From Tetradesmus obliquus (lineage: Eukaryota; Chlorophyta; Chlorophyceae; Sphaeropleales; Scenedesmaceae), in assembly GCA_030272155.1 (NCBI GenBank), contig CP126206.1:496001-560000 (forward strand): DNA of 64,000 bases, written 5' to 3'. Below are positions 1-9,661 of this stretch, piece after piece. A program made the position numbers and the translations under genes. Within the stretch, counting starts at the first letter, position 1; each line of letters begins with the position of its first letter. Under the pieces are notes generated by a model, which made no database searches, was not told the origin of the DNA, and was given only the letters and a program-made list of their open reading frames with translations.

Positions 1-15
1 TTGCCCAGCGCAAGA
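1..15 (+). repeat. 3' end of the 5' LTR
   Basis: The first 15 bases of the window are identical to 6428-6442, the end of the 3' LTR. Identity stops at base 16, where the primer-binding region begins. The rest of this LTR lies outside the window. Confidence 0.8.
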
Positions 16-33
16 CTGGTAGCTGAGAGTTCT
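16..33 (+). other. Putative primer-binding site
   Basis: Directly after the LTR end comes a TGGTA-containing stretch (from 17) where a minus-strand primer-binding site is expected. It starts like the common initiator-Met tRNA type (TGGTA) but diverges after that, so the tRNA used is uncertain. Confidence 0.4.
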
Positions 34-165
34 TTCCTGGACTAAAAGTCCGCACGTACTACTACGTACTCAACAACCGCACTCAGCGAGGTGCATACAG
101 TACACACAAAGCCCCTAAGGGAACGTGTGTTGAGATTTTAAAGTTTTCAGTCAGGCCAGCGCGCC

Positions 166-1716
166 ATGGCTGAGCACGAGGTTGAGGAACGGGAGGAACG
201 GCTCCTGTCCTCCGAGGAAGGAGACGATGAGGGTGAGCTCTGAGAGCTTGAGAAAGGCAAAGGCTTTTATGCTCGCTTAAAGCAGAGGCTGTGTGACCTC
301 TATGGCGCAACCAGCTTCGAAGAGCTGTTACGGCAGAAACGCAAAGCAGTTGCCTCGCTCAAGCGCTCCTATGCCATTTCTCAAGACGCTGAAGCTAACT
401 TATCCCTCAAATCTCTGAAATACCTGCGTGCAGAGGCTGTGCCCTCAACAGTTCGCATTGCCAAGCTCCTCGAGCAGGGCAGGTCCAAAGAGCTCCGCAC
501 TGCCTTCTCAGCGCTGCAAAGCGAAGTCAAAGCAGTTAAAGCTGAGCTGAAGCTCGCAGAGCAGACTGCGGGTATCGCCACGCGCGATTATAATGAGCTC
601 TGGGAACGCCACCAGCAGCAGCTGCAGGAGCTCAGCGAGGCTCAAGCTCGGCTGGTGGAGGGCGCCGAGGAGCTAGAGCAGGCCAAGGAGCTGCTGCAGC
701 AGCAGAAGGATGAGACAGCAGCTGCAGGCACGCGTGTCGACAACCTGCGTGTCGAGTTAGCTGGCTCAGTGGAAGAGCTGCAGGAGAAGGTGCAGGTGCT
801 GTCAGGTAAGGCACTGGCATCAGCGCTTGCCAGGCCAGAGACTTTTGATGGCAAAGACCTGCTCACTGGCAAAGCAATGCAGGGCCAGAAAGTGGTGCAG
901 TGGACCACAGCAGTCAAGCGTTACTGCCAGGCACTGAAGCTCAGCCCGTCCCAGCATGTGAGCGTAGCAGTGTCTCTGCTGAGAGGTGCAGCAGCACAGG
1001 CTTGGACTAGTGCTGAAGCAGTGCTGCTGGGCAATAACACAGAGATCACGCTAGAGCATGTACGCGAGTGCCTGCTCAAGCGCTTTACACCTGCAGCCAC
1101 TGCACACACTGTGCGCACAGCACTAGATCAGCTCAAGCAGCAGGGCCAGTATGCCTCTATTGCTGCTTATGTGACACAGTTTGATGCACTGTGCAGCCAG
1201 CTGCCCAAGATTGCAGAGGAGGAGCGGTGCCACCGCTTCATCACAGGGCTGCAGCAGAGTGTAGTCAAAGCAGTTTGTGTGGACCCAGCCACGAACGAGC
1301 TGTTCACTGACTATGAGCGCATGCGCCACTCTGCTCTGACCTATGCTGCCACCTCGGCAGGCTTTCTCGACATTGTCGGCCAGGCAGCAGGCGAGACAGG
1401 CAGCCGCATGGACAAGTTCAAGCGGCAGAAGACTGGCAACCGCCAGCCCCAGCAGGGCGGTGGCGGTGCTGGCAGCAGCGGCGCCGGCAGTAGCGGCGCA
1501 GGCGGCAGCAGCTTAGGTGGCTCAGGTGCTGCCGGGCAGCGCGGCAACGCCAGCCAGCCAGGCTGGGCGCCACGCCGCTCCAAGGAGCACTTTGCCTACC
1601 TGCAGACCAAGAAGAAGTGTGCTCGCTGCTTCGGTGACAAGCACGACTACAAGGCCTGCAAGGCCCCAGTTCAGCCTGCAAATGCAGTGCCCCCAGGCTT
1701 CGGCGAAAGTGGCTAG
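166..1716 (+). CDS. gag: Retrotransposon Gag with CCHC zinc knuckle; in-frame TGA near its start
   Basis: Structural capsid-type protein of the element. The first ATG in frame is at 166 in good context (GCCATGG). The frame is broken by TGA at 241-243 and is then open to TAG at 1714-1716. The region after the TGA is charged and coiled-coil-like (Glu/Leu/Gln-rich, about 250-830). It is followed by a capsid-like part (about 840-1350), a Gly/Ser-rich linker (1450-1540) and a knuckle of the form CX2CX4HX4C (about 1618-1662). The TGA sits in CTCTGAG, where one C-to-T change from CGA would create it, so it is probably a copy-specific nonsense mutation. Translation from a later start cannot be excluded. 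Gag and pol share one frame, so no frameshift is needed. Confidence 0.85.
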
Positions 1717-4700
1717 AGTGGCCAGGGGCCAGTCAGCAGCAGCGGTGATGCTGCAAGTGGCGATTTCTGTTTACCAGTTACGTGTGTAGCAGTTGGTGCA
1801 GCAATTGCTAAGCCAACTGGGCCTGCTGTTGTTCTTCAGCGTGGGAGCAGCAGCGGTGTAACAGATAATGTCATTTTGACTGAGCAGAAGGGTCCCACTG
1901 TTCAGGAGGTGTTACCGACTGATTCGCAGCAAGATACTGTGAGCAGTGCACGTTGGACAGTGCCTGTTGCTGCATTTGACAGGTCAGCCTGTAGGTTTGA
2001 TGCAACAGCGTTTGCCAAGCTATCAGGTTTGACCGGCAAAACAGTTACGTTAGATGCATGTGCCGGCAGCGTCCAGCATGCTCTAGCAGCAGACTGGTGC
2101 TCAGCAAGCACTAAGTCATTCCTGCAGTACAACTGTGCTGGCCATCATGTGTGGTTGGATCCCCCACAGGAACAGTTCACTACTTACTTGCAGCATTACC
2201 TGCAGTGTAAGAGCAGTCAGCCAGCAACTACTAGTGCAGTTCTGGTTGTACCAAAATACCGGCAGCTACTGGAACAGATAACACCAGCGCTGCAAGGTAT
2301 GAAGTTACTCAAAACGTACAGGATGGGTACACGCCTGTACACAGCAGTGACTGGCTGCAAGCCACAGCCAGGAGTTCCCACTGCGGTGCAAGTGTGGTAT
2401 GATCCACCTGCTACGCTAGCAGCTGGTCGTTTAGTTACAAACGATTCAGACAAAGAGCCATCGGTTACGATAGACAGTGAAGGAGTGTCATCACTGCGCT
2501 TCACGGGTGAGCTAGCTGGTGAGAAAGCGCGATTCACTGTGGACTCAGGAGCTACGCACAGCTGCGTTGCTGCGCACTTTGTGCAAAAAGCGGGGCTTGC
2601 TGTGACTCCTGCAGCCCGCACAGTTGCGCTTGCCGATGGTCAAGCAGTTCGAGTGCTCGGAACGTGTCAAGCACGCCTTGAGCTAGAGGGTGCTAAGGAT
2701 GTATGCACTTTTCTGGTGCTTAATCTCGATAGCGCATATGATGTGCTGTTGGGACAGGACTGGCTTCAGCGTAGGTCAGCTGTCCTGGATTTTGGCCGTA
2801 AGTCCATGACTATCACGATCAAAAGTGCTCCAGTAGAGGTGCTGCAATCCAATGCGCGCGTCGAGTTCATTCCAGGTGGGGAGGAGGTCGTCAGTGGACG
2901 TATCTCCGCTCTACAGCTCAAAAGACTTGCTCGCAAGAAGGGCACAGAGATGTTCATGGTGTTCGTGAAGCAGGTCGATGAGCCAGATGCTCAAGTTGCT
3001 GCAGTCACTTTGTCATCAGCAGCTGGTGATGACAGCTTGATCCCAAAGAAGCGACTTGAACAGATTCTCTTCAAATACAAACGGGTGTTTGATGAGCTGC
3101 CTGATGGTGTAATTAATCGCCCAGGTTTGCCTGTCATGACCATAGAGTTTGAACAAGGTAAACAGCCACCAGTTGGTTTCCAGTACAGGCTGTCACAGCC
3201 TGAAAAGGAAGAGCTGGTTAAGCAGTTGACCCTTGCTCTGGAGAAAGGATGGGTAGTACCCTCTTCCTCTCCTTTTGGAGCACCTGTTTTGTTTGCAAGG
3301 AAGAAAGGCGGTGGTTTGCGATGGTGCATCGATTACAGAGCCCTCAATACCATCTCCATCAAGAATCGCTATCCCTTGCCAAGGATAGACGATTTGCTAG
3401 ACTCCCTCAATGGAGCTTGTGTCTTTTCAGGCCTTGACCTAGCAGCAGGTTATTGGCAAATCCCCATCAAAGAGGAGGATAGGCACAAGACAGCATTCAG
3501 GACCCCAATGGGCCTGTATGAGTGGAATGTCATGCCCTTTGGTCTGACAAACGCACCAGCAGTGTTTGCCAGGACAATGCAGACAGTTTTCCAAGATATG
3601 ATTGGCAAGTTTGTGCTTGTTTACCTGGACGACATACTGATTTTCAGTAAAACTCCAGAAGAGCACGAGAAGCACCTAGAACTGGTGTTACAGCGGCTAG
3701 AGCAACACAAGTTTTATGCTCAGCTGAAGAAGTGTCACTTTGCACTTCCAGAGGTAGAGTTCTTGGGACACATGGTAAGCAAAGAAGGCATCCGTGTGGA
3801 TCCAAGAAAAGTCAAGATTGTGCAGGAGTGGCCCAAACCTGCCAACTTGTCAGACTTAAGATCTTTCTTAGGCCTGTCAAATTATTTCAGACGCTTTGTG
3901 CATGCATACAGCACAATAGCAAGGCCACTGCATGCTCTCACACGGAAGGATGTTCCGTGGCAGTGGACAGCTACGTGTGACAAGGCCTTTCAGCTGTTGA
4001 AAGACAAGCTTTCATCAGCGCCAGTTCTGAAAATGCCAGATTTCACACAGCCATTTGAGTTGATAGCCGATGCCTCAGATTACACATTGGGTGCAATTCT
4101 GATGCAAGAAGGAAGGCCTATTGCCTTCGAGAGTCGGAAGTTGACCCCAGCTGAGGTCAATTACCACACACCAGAGAAGGAGTTGCTAGCAGTGATGCAT
4201 GCGCTCACTGTTTGGCGCTGTTATGTAGATGGCTCTCATGTAAAGATCCTCAGTGATCATGAGCCATTGAAGTATCTAAGATCCAAAGCACAGTTGCTTC
4301 CACGGCAAGTGCGATGGTCACAGTTCTTGGAGCGCTTTGACTACTCTTGGGAGTACAGAGCAGGACGGCTGAATGCCGCCGACCCCTTAAGCCGTGTAGC
4401 GCACGCTGAGGTGGGAGGTTCCGGAACTGGCAGTTGGGCGGGTAGCGTCCCGGCCTCAGAAACTGTACTCGAGTACCTAGCAGCTATTGCTGAGGAGGGT
4501 GCCCTTAGGCGCAGTAAGAGAAAGCGGTCCTTGGCCAGGTCCTTTTCCCCTCCTGAATCCCCCAGGCTTAGCAGGAAGAAGAAACAAGGTCAGTCACGGA
4601 CTGCCCCTGCTAAGACAGCTCAGAGCACTGTACCTGCAAGCAATTCTGACGCAGTAGACACGCGCGCAACTCGTCCCGCCGTCGAGCAGATCGCAACGGA

Positions 4701-6195
4701 CATACGCGAGGCTTTGCAAGCAGTTTACAGTAGTGAACAACAAGGGCTTGAACAAGCGGTTGTTCGCTTTGGTTTGCGGCATACAGAAGATGGTCTGTGG
4801 TGCCGTCAACAACAGGTGTATGTGCCTACTGCAGAGCTGCAGCGGCGCTGCATCTCAGAGTTACATGACACACCCTACAACGGTCACAAAGGAGTGACAA
4901 AGACGCTGGCGGCTGTGCAAAGATTGTATTGGTGGCCAGGTATGCGTGGCTCAGTGACATCGTATGTCACCACGTGTGCTTCCTGCCAACGCAATAAAGT
5001 TCAAGGCAAGAAACCCATTGGTAAGTTGCAGCCATTAGCGGTGCCTGCAGCCCCATGGAGTGAGGTGTCCATGGATTTCATTACGGGTCTGCCGACTACT
5101 CCAGCCGGTAATGATTCGATAATGGTGATGTGTGACAGACTCACAAAGATGGTGCACTTCGCGGCGTGCACAAAAACAGTTGATGCTGTTGGAGCAGCAA
5201 AACTGTTCAGAGACCATGTCTTCCGGTATCATGGTTGGCCAGCTAGCATTGTGAGTGATCGAGACACTCGCTTCCGTAGTGAGTTCTGGTCGTCTCTCAT
5301 GCAGCTGACTGGTGTCAGGCACAAGATGAGCACTGCCTTCCACCCGCAGACAGATGGTCAAACAGAGAGAGTCAATCGAGTGCTTGAGGAGTACCTGCGG
5401 CACTACGTCAATCCAGTTCAAGATGATTGGGACGATTGGCTCCCTCTGGCTGAGTTTGCTTACAACAACTCAGTTCACGAGGCGGTAGGTGAGACCCCGT
5501 TCTTACTGAACTACGGTCTGCACCCACGCCTGCCAGGAGCAGTCCGCACGCAAGCACGGACGGTCACTCCCGCGAGTGAGTTTGCGTCGAGAATGCAAGA
5601 AATTGTCGCTAAGGCAAAGGAACGGCTTGAGGCAGCACGCAAGCGTGCTGAGCGGATTTACAACTCCTCTCGCCGTGAGGCTATCTTCTCAGTAGGTGAT
5701 CAAGTGTTGCTTAGTGCAAGAAATATTGTTCTTAAAACGCCTGGCGTTAACAAACTCTTGCCTAAGTACATTGGTCCCTTCAGAGTGGCGGAAGTTCTCA
5801 GTCCGGTTACATATCGCCTGGACCTTCCTGCCAGCATGCGGTGCCACAATGTGTTTCATGTTGGGCTACTGCTTGAGTATCAATCGGACGGCCGAGAGCA
5901 GCCGCCCCCGCCTCCACTGGAGTTTGATGATGGCGAAGGTGGAGAGTGGTTTGAGATTGACCAGGTGCTCAAGCACCGGCAGGTCAAAGTTGGTAGGCGT
6001 GCAGTTATGCAGTACCTTGTTCGTTGGAAGGGCTATGGTCCTGAAAACGATGAGTGGCGTGATGAGGTTGGTGTCACTGCCACAGCTGCTGACGCCTACT
6101 GGGCTGGGCTTGGAGGTCGCACAGCAGCCGCGTCTGCTGGTGCCGCCCCTCGCCGACGTGTTCGTGGGCCACGTTCACGGAGATTGCGTAGCTAG
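1717..6195 (+). CDS. pol: Pol polyprotein: MTase-like segment, protease, RT, RNase H, integrase, chromodomain
   Basis: Enzymatic polyprotein that copies the element RNA and integrates the cDNA. It continues in the gag frame directly after the TAG at 1714 and stays open to TAG at 6193; no ATG start is needed if that stop is read through. Landmarks: a segment with TLDACAG (about 2044) and WLDPP (2152) resembling an adenine-methyltransferase fold; protease DSGA (2542); RT YLDD (3622-3633); RNase H DAS (about 4070); integrase HX..HX..CX2C (about 4862-4990); DDE core with MDF (about 5070), SDRDTRF (about 5250) and the GQTERVN block (about 5360); and a chromodomain (about 5944-6095) with the aromatic YLVRWKGY core. 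The tail is Arg-rich. All catalytic motifs look intact. Confidence 0.93.
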   Translation, partial: SGQGPVSSSGDAASGDFCLPVTCVAVGAAIAKPTGPAVVLQRGSSSGVTDNVILTEQKGPTVQEVLPTDSQQDTVSSARWTVPVAAFDRSACRFDATAFAKLSGLTGKTVTLDACAGSVQHALAADWCSASTKSFLQYNCAGHHVWLDPPQEQFTTYLQHYLQCKSSQPATTSAVLVVPKYRQLLEQITPALQGMKLLKTYRMGTRLYTAVTGCKPQPGVPTAVQVWYDPPATLAAGRLVTNDSDKEPSVTIDSEGVSSLRFTGELAGEKARFTVDSGATHSCVAAHFVQKAGLAVTPAARTVALADGQAVRVLGTCQARLELEGAKDVCTFLVLNLDSAYDVLLGQDWLQRRSAVLDFGRKSMTITIKSAPVEVLQSNARVEFIPGGEEVVSGRISALQLKRLARKKGTEMFMVFVKQVDEPDAQVAAVTLSSAAGDDSLIPKKRLEQILFKYKRVFDELPDGVINRPGLPVMTIEFEQGKQPPVGFQYRLSQPEKEELVKQLTLALEKGWVVPSSSPFGAPVLFARKKGGGLRWCIDYRALNTISIKNRYPLPRIDDLLDSLNGACVFSGLDLAAGYWQIPIKEEDRHKTAFRTPMGLYEWNVMPFGLTNAPAVFARTMQTVFQDMIGKFVLVYLDDILIFSKTPEEHEKHLELVLQRLEQHKFYAQLKKCHFALPEVEFLGHMVSKEGIRVDPRKVKIVQEWPKPANLSDLRSFLGLSNYFRRFVHAYSTIARPLHALTRKDVPWQWTATCDKAFQLLKDKLSSAPVLKMPDFTQPFELIADASDYTLGAILMQEGRPIAFESRKLTPAEVNYHTPEKELLAVMHALTVWRCYVDGSHVKILSDHEPLKYLRSKAQLLPRQVRWSQFLERFDYSWEYRAGRLNAADPLSRVAHAEVGGSGTGSWAGSVPASETVLEYLAAIAEEGALRRSKRKRSLARSFSPPESPRLSRKKKQGQSRTAPAKTAQSTVPASNSDAVDTRATRPAVEQIATDIREALQAVYSSEQQGLEQAVVRFGLRHTEDGLWCRQQQVYVPTAELQRRCISELHDTPYNGHKGVTKTLAAVQRLYWWPGMRGSVTSYVTTCASCQRNKVQGKKPIGKLQPLAVPAAPWSEVSMDFITGLPTTPAGNDSIMVMCDRLTKMVHFAACTKTVDAVGAAKLFRDHVFRYHGWPASIVSDRDTRFRSEFWSSLMQLTGVRHKMSTAFHPQTDGQTERVNRVLEEYLRHYVNPVQDDWDDWLPLAEFAYNNSVHEAVGETPFLLNYGLHPRLPGAVRTQARTVTPASEFASRMQEIVAKAKERLEAARKRAERIYNSSRREAIFSVGDQVLLSARNIVLKTPGVNKLLPKYIGPFRVAEVLSPVTYRLDLPASMRCHNVFHVGLLLEYQSDGREQPPPPPLEFDDGEGGEWFEIDQVLKHRQVKVGRRAVMQYLVRWKGYGPENDEWRDEVGVTATAADAYWAGLGGRTAAASAGAAPRRRVRGPRSRRLRS

Positions 6196-6220
6196 TAGCA
6201 TCTAGCTGCCAGGAGTCAGC

Positions 6221-6237
6221 CGCTAGGTGGGGAGGAG
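6221..6237 (+). other. Polypurine tract
   Basis: A purine-rich stretch ending GGTGGGGAGGAG lies immediately before the 3' LTR, the usual place for the plus-strand primer. Confidence 0.7.
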
Positions 6238-6442
6238 TGTTGCGTGCAACACTTCTCTAGAAGCCCCATGAACTAGTGTGCTGTCTAAGTAGAACTACGT
6301 AGATGGACTTTGATCCTTCGGGCATGTTACTCTGAGTCTTAGGGTACATGTTCGTTGGTACGTAGGCAGGGCAGGCCATGTTAACGGGCCTTCGTCCCCA
6401 AGTCCAGTATTCTTACACCAGCTCAGCTTGCCCAGCGCAAGA
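6238..6442 (+). repeat. 3' LTR, about 205 bp
   Basis: Starts TGTTGCG directly after the polypurine tract and ends CGCAAGA, a nearly perfect 7-bp terminal inverted repeat (6 of 7). The last 15 bases match window bases 1-15. The end is therefore not a standard ...CA; a shorter end at 6439 (CA) is possible if the following AGA match is chance. The first 14 bases are themselves nearly palindromic. Confidence 0.8.
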
Positions 6443-8389
6443 GCAAGACTCTGCGGCAACAGATGCTGCGTGCCAAGGGCAACACAAATATGATATCCTA
6501 GGATGATGCAACCACTTTTAGATGCACAGATAACAGGCTGTCATCAGCAGCACCAATTGCTGTTGTGTACATGCTGCTGGAAACAATCAAGTACGCCAAG
6601 GCACATCTATGCATTGCACACCAACCAACACCATCGCCTGCAGTTGTTGTAGAGTTCTGGCTCAGCTTTGCCTGAATGCGCAGTTTCGCATCCATGCGGT
6701 CCGTGAGGAATCGGAGCATGTGTGCTGATGAGTTTTTTTCTGCGTTTTCGTCTGACGGTTTGGACGTTGATGAGTTGTTCTTCGATGTTTCCTCCCCCTA
6801 TGAGCCTCTCGTTGGCTCCTGACTGGGGTTCCCACTCCTCGTAGAGTGGAGCATGTAATGTAATGTAATGTAAATGCGTTCTTGTATAAGATTATCATTA
6901 GGCAAAAATCAGCGCCTGCACCACTGAATTCTGCTGACTGCGATGCATTTTTCAGCTGGCCTCTGAAGTTGAGTGATAACAAGTTGATTTTTAGGTGCAC
7001 ACTTTCAGCATTTCCGCACTGCTGAGTATTCCTGAATTTGTCATCCCCCGCCTGATTATTCAGCGTTTCTAGTCCTGACTCGCTTTCACACTCGCTCTCA
7101 AGCTGTACGTGTCAACACTATGATGCACTCTAAGTTATTTTAAGCCGAATAGCCGCGAACATGAAGAGTCTTTCAGTCATAGACCGAGACAGGTAGGGTT
7201 GTAGGGTAGGGCATGCACCTTTATAGGTGACTCATATATGAGTCATAGTGATCACTCATGAGTCCTGGCACACAATGTTGAAGATATAGCTATATACTAT
7301 AGTATTTGCCTCTTTCCAAAAGAGTCTGCATTATGCAAGGTATAAGCAGTTGCAACCTTTTGTGACCTGGCAGCAGTACTACAAAGGTGCCACCACTGAC
7401 TAAGTTAGTCAGTCGGACCGTCCCGGTCAAAGTTTGTAGATCTGGCAGCAGAACAGTACAGTAAGTGCACTGCAGTGCGCAGTTGTGCATTCACCGCAAG
7501 CGTAAAACTGCCTTTTCACGGTGCACAAACACGTGTTTACAGAGCTGTAGCCTACGGTAGTACCTTCTCTCTCACTAGTAACCAGTGTCACCTGCAACGC
7601 AGTCTGCGAGTGCCACTCGAACGGTTTGACACGGTAAGAACATGTGATTTAATCTTCGAATGCATCAAGAATGCAACCGGGTTGGATCCATATAGAGCAA
7701 CAAACGCGACTGTAAAGGTGTCATAATTCAGCTTAAAATCGACGCGCAGCTCTTGATGTCGGCAACCGTGAGATGGCACCACCTTGCTACCGTAGAACTA
7801 GTTAGTACGTAGATGCAGCAGCCAGCGTTGCACGCAACGTTCAGCTCGCGAGCGATCGCGGTTCATGTCGTGCCGCCGCGGGAACGGCGTTCCGAACGCA
7901 TCCTGAACGTCACGTTCAGGCCAGAAGTTCTGGTTTTCAGGCGCAGAATGTCAGAAGCTAAGTACGCGCACGACACGTTACGTGTGCCGACATTGGCGCA
8001 AAAACAGAGACGAGGCGCTGAAATGTGTTTACGGTCAATTACACTTTTGCCGTGCCGTTCATCAAATATTTTGGCGCAAGCCTTACTCGAGTCGCCAATG
8101 TGTGTACTTCTTGCTGTGCATTCATTTGTTATACTACTGTAGTACTACAGCAGGTCTTTGCACTGACCACCGTGATTCTACAACCGTATTTCCAAGCCTG
8201 AAGCGTCAAGCTGCTGCCCTTTGTTTTTCAAACATGTGGCACGGAGCTTGTGTGCCAAAGCTGCTTGCCGGTGGTTTGCTAGTCTATGCATTTTGTGCTC
8301 AGTGGCGTGTTTGCTATTGTGTCAGATGTCTTATCAAGATGAAGACGTGGCGGGAAACAGAATCTAATCCCTTGCATTCCTGTGCTGGC
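6443..8389. other. Intergenic, no gene recognised
   Basis: No supported gene. The stretch holds an array of TGTAA pentamers at about 6855-6875, which could be the tail of a truncated non-LTR element or clustered polyadenylation-type signals, and a perfect 18-bp palindrome at 7228-7245 (TGACTCATA and its complement). Open frames here are short and have no recognisable domain. Confidence 0.5.
6854..6876 (+). repeat. TGTAA pentamer microsatellite
   Basis: Four consecutive ATGTA/TGTAA units. TGTAA is the green-algal polyadenylation motif, and such tails also end some non-LTR elements. No reverse-transcriptase remnant is visible upstream. Confidence 0.6.
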
Positions 8390-9661
8390 GGGCAAGGCGC
8401 AGCTTGGAGAGTGGCTGGAGTTCTGGCGCCCAAGAGTCCAACATGGATGCTCCTGCAAGCGGGTAAAAGACAGCAGCCACAACGCCCATCAGCTGATGTG
8501 CACGACCACTACTGCGGCCAATATTTTGAGGGTTCCTGCAAGCTGTTGCGAAGTTGCACCCCCTGCAGGTGCTGGCTAGTGAGGTTTGTACAGCGCAGGC
8601 AATGCTGCTTGTGATTCTGGCAAAGCACGAGCTGGGAGCAAAAGCAGATACGAGTGACACACGCATACATAGCAGCATCACTCACAGCGCAGATGTGATG
8701 GGCTGCATGGCTGCACTGTAGGGCCATATGTGGCGATTGCAAGGCACCCCTGCCCAGCTGGTGAGGTTGATGTGCAGTTGTTTAGGGCGCGTCCACCAAG
8801 TAGAGCTGCGTCCACTACGTCAGCTGTGCAGCCAGCGACTCCAGGAGGCCGGTGCTTTGAGGATGACAAGTCAACGTGGTGCTCAGCATGTGCCTACACG
8901 TGCGGGCGGGCAAGGCGCAGCTTGGAGAGTGGCTGGAGTTCTGGCGCCCAAGAGTCCAACATGGATGCTCCTGCAAGCGGGTAAAAGACAGCAACCACAA
9001 CGCCCATCAGCTGATGTGCATGACCACTACTGCGACCAATATATTGAGGGTTCCTGCAAGCTGTTGCGAAGTTGCACCCCCTGCAGGTGCTGGCCAGTGA
9101 GGTTTGTACAGCGCAGGCAATGCTGCTTGTGATTCTGGCAAAGCACGAGCTGGGAGCAAAAGCAGATACGAGTGACACACGCATACATAATAGCATCACT
9201 CACAGCGCGGATGTGATGGGCTGCACTGTAGGGCCACATGTGGCGATTGCAAGGCACCCCTGCCCAGCTGGTGAGGTTGATGTGCAGTTGTTTGGGGCGC
9301 GTCCACCAAGTAGAGCTGCGTCCACTACGTCAGCTGTGCAGCCAGCGACTCCAGGAGGTCGGTGCTTTGAGGATGACAGGTCAATGTGGTGCTCAGCATG
9401 TGCCTACATGTGCGGGCGGGCAAGGCGCAGCTTGGAGAGTGGCTGGAGTTCTGGCGCCCAAGAGTCCAACATGGATGCTCCTGCAAGTGGGTAAAAGACA
9501 GCAGCCACAACGCCCATCAGCTGATGTGCACGACCACTACTGCGGCCAATATTTTGAGGGTTCCTGCAAGCTGTTGCGAAGTTGCACCCCCTGCAGGTGC
9601 TGGCCAGTGAGGTTTGTACAGCGCAGGCAATGCTGCTTGTGATTCTGGCAAAGCACGAGCT
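8390..9661 (+). repeat. Tandem repeat, about 514-bp unit, 2.5 copies
   Basis: Unit 1 runs about 8390-8907, unit 2 about 8908-9417 and partial unit 3 about 9418-9661. The shared block beginning CAAGGCGCAG recurs at 8393, 8911 and 9421 (spacing 518 and 510). Only scattered substitutions separate the copies. The 8-base length difference is a small internal duplication (GCTGCATG) near 8705 in unit 1. Unit 3 stops abruptly after GCACGAGCTG and unique sequence follows. Open frames inside repeat with the unit and resemble no known protein. Confidence 0.92.

Larger units (their letters stand above)
1..6442 (+). mobile_element. Ty3/gypsy LTR retrotransposon with chromodomain, 5' end cut by window edge
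   Basis: The element runs from the last about 15 bases of its 5' LTR (1-15, repeated at 6428-6442) to a complete 3' LTR (6238-6442). Domain order is gag with a zinc knuckle, methyltransferase-like segment, protease, reverse transcriptase, RNase H, integrase (zinc-binding part then DDE core) and a C-terminal chromodomain. Protease-RT-RNaseH-integrase order and the chromodomain place it in the Ty3/gypsy chromovirus group. The coding frame is intact except for TGA at 241 and TAG at 1714, so this copy is fairly young. A target-site duplication cannot be checked because the left flank is outside the window. Confidence 0.93.
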
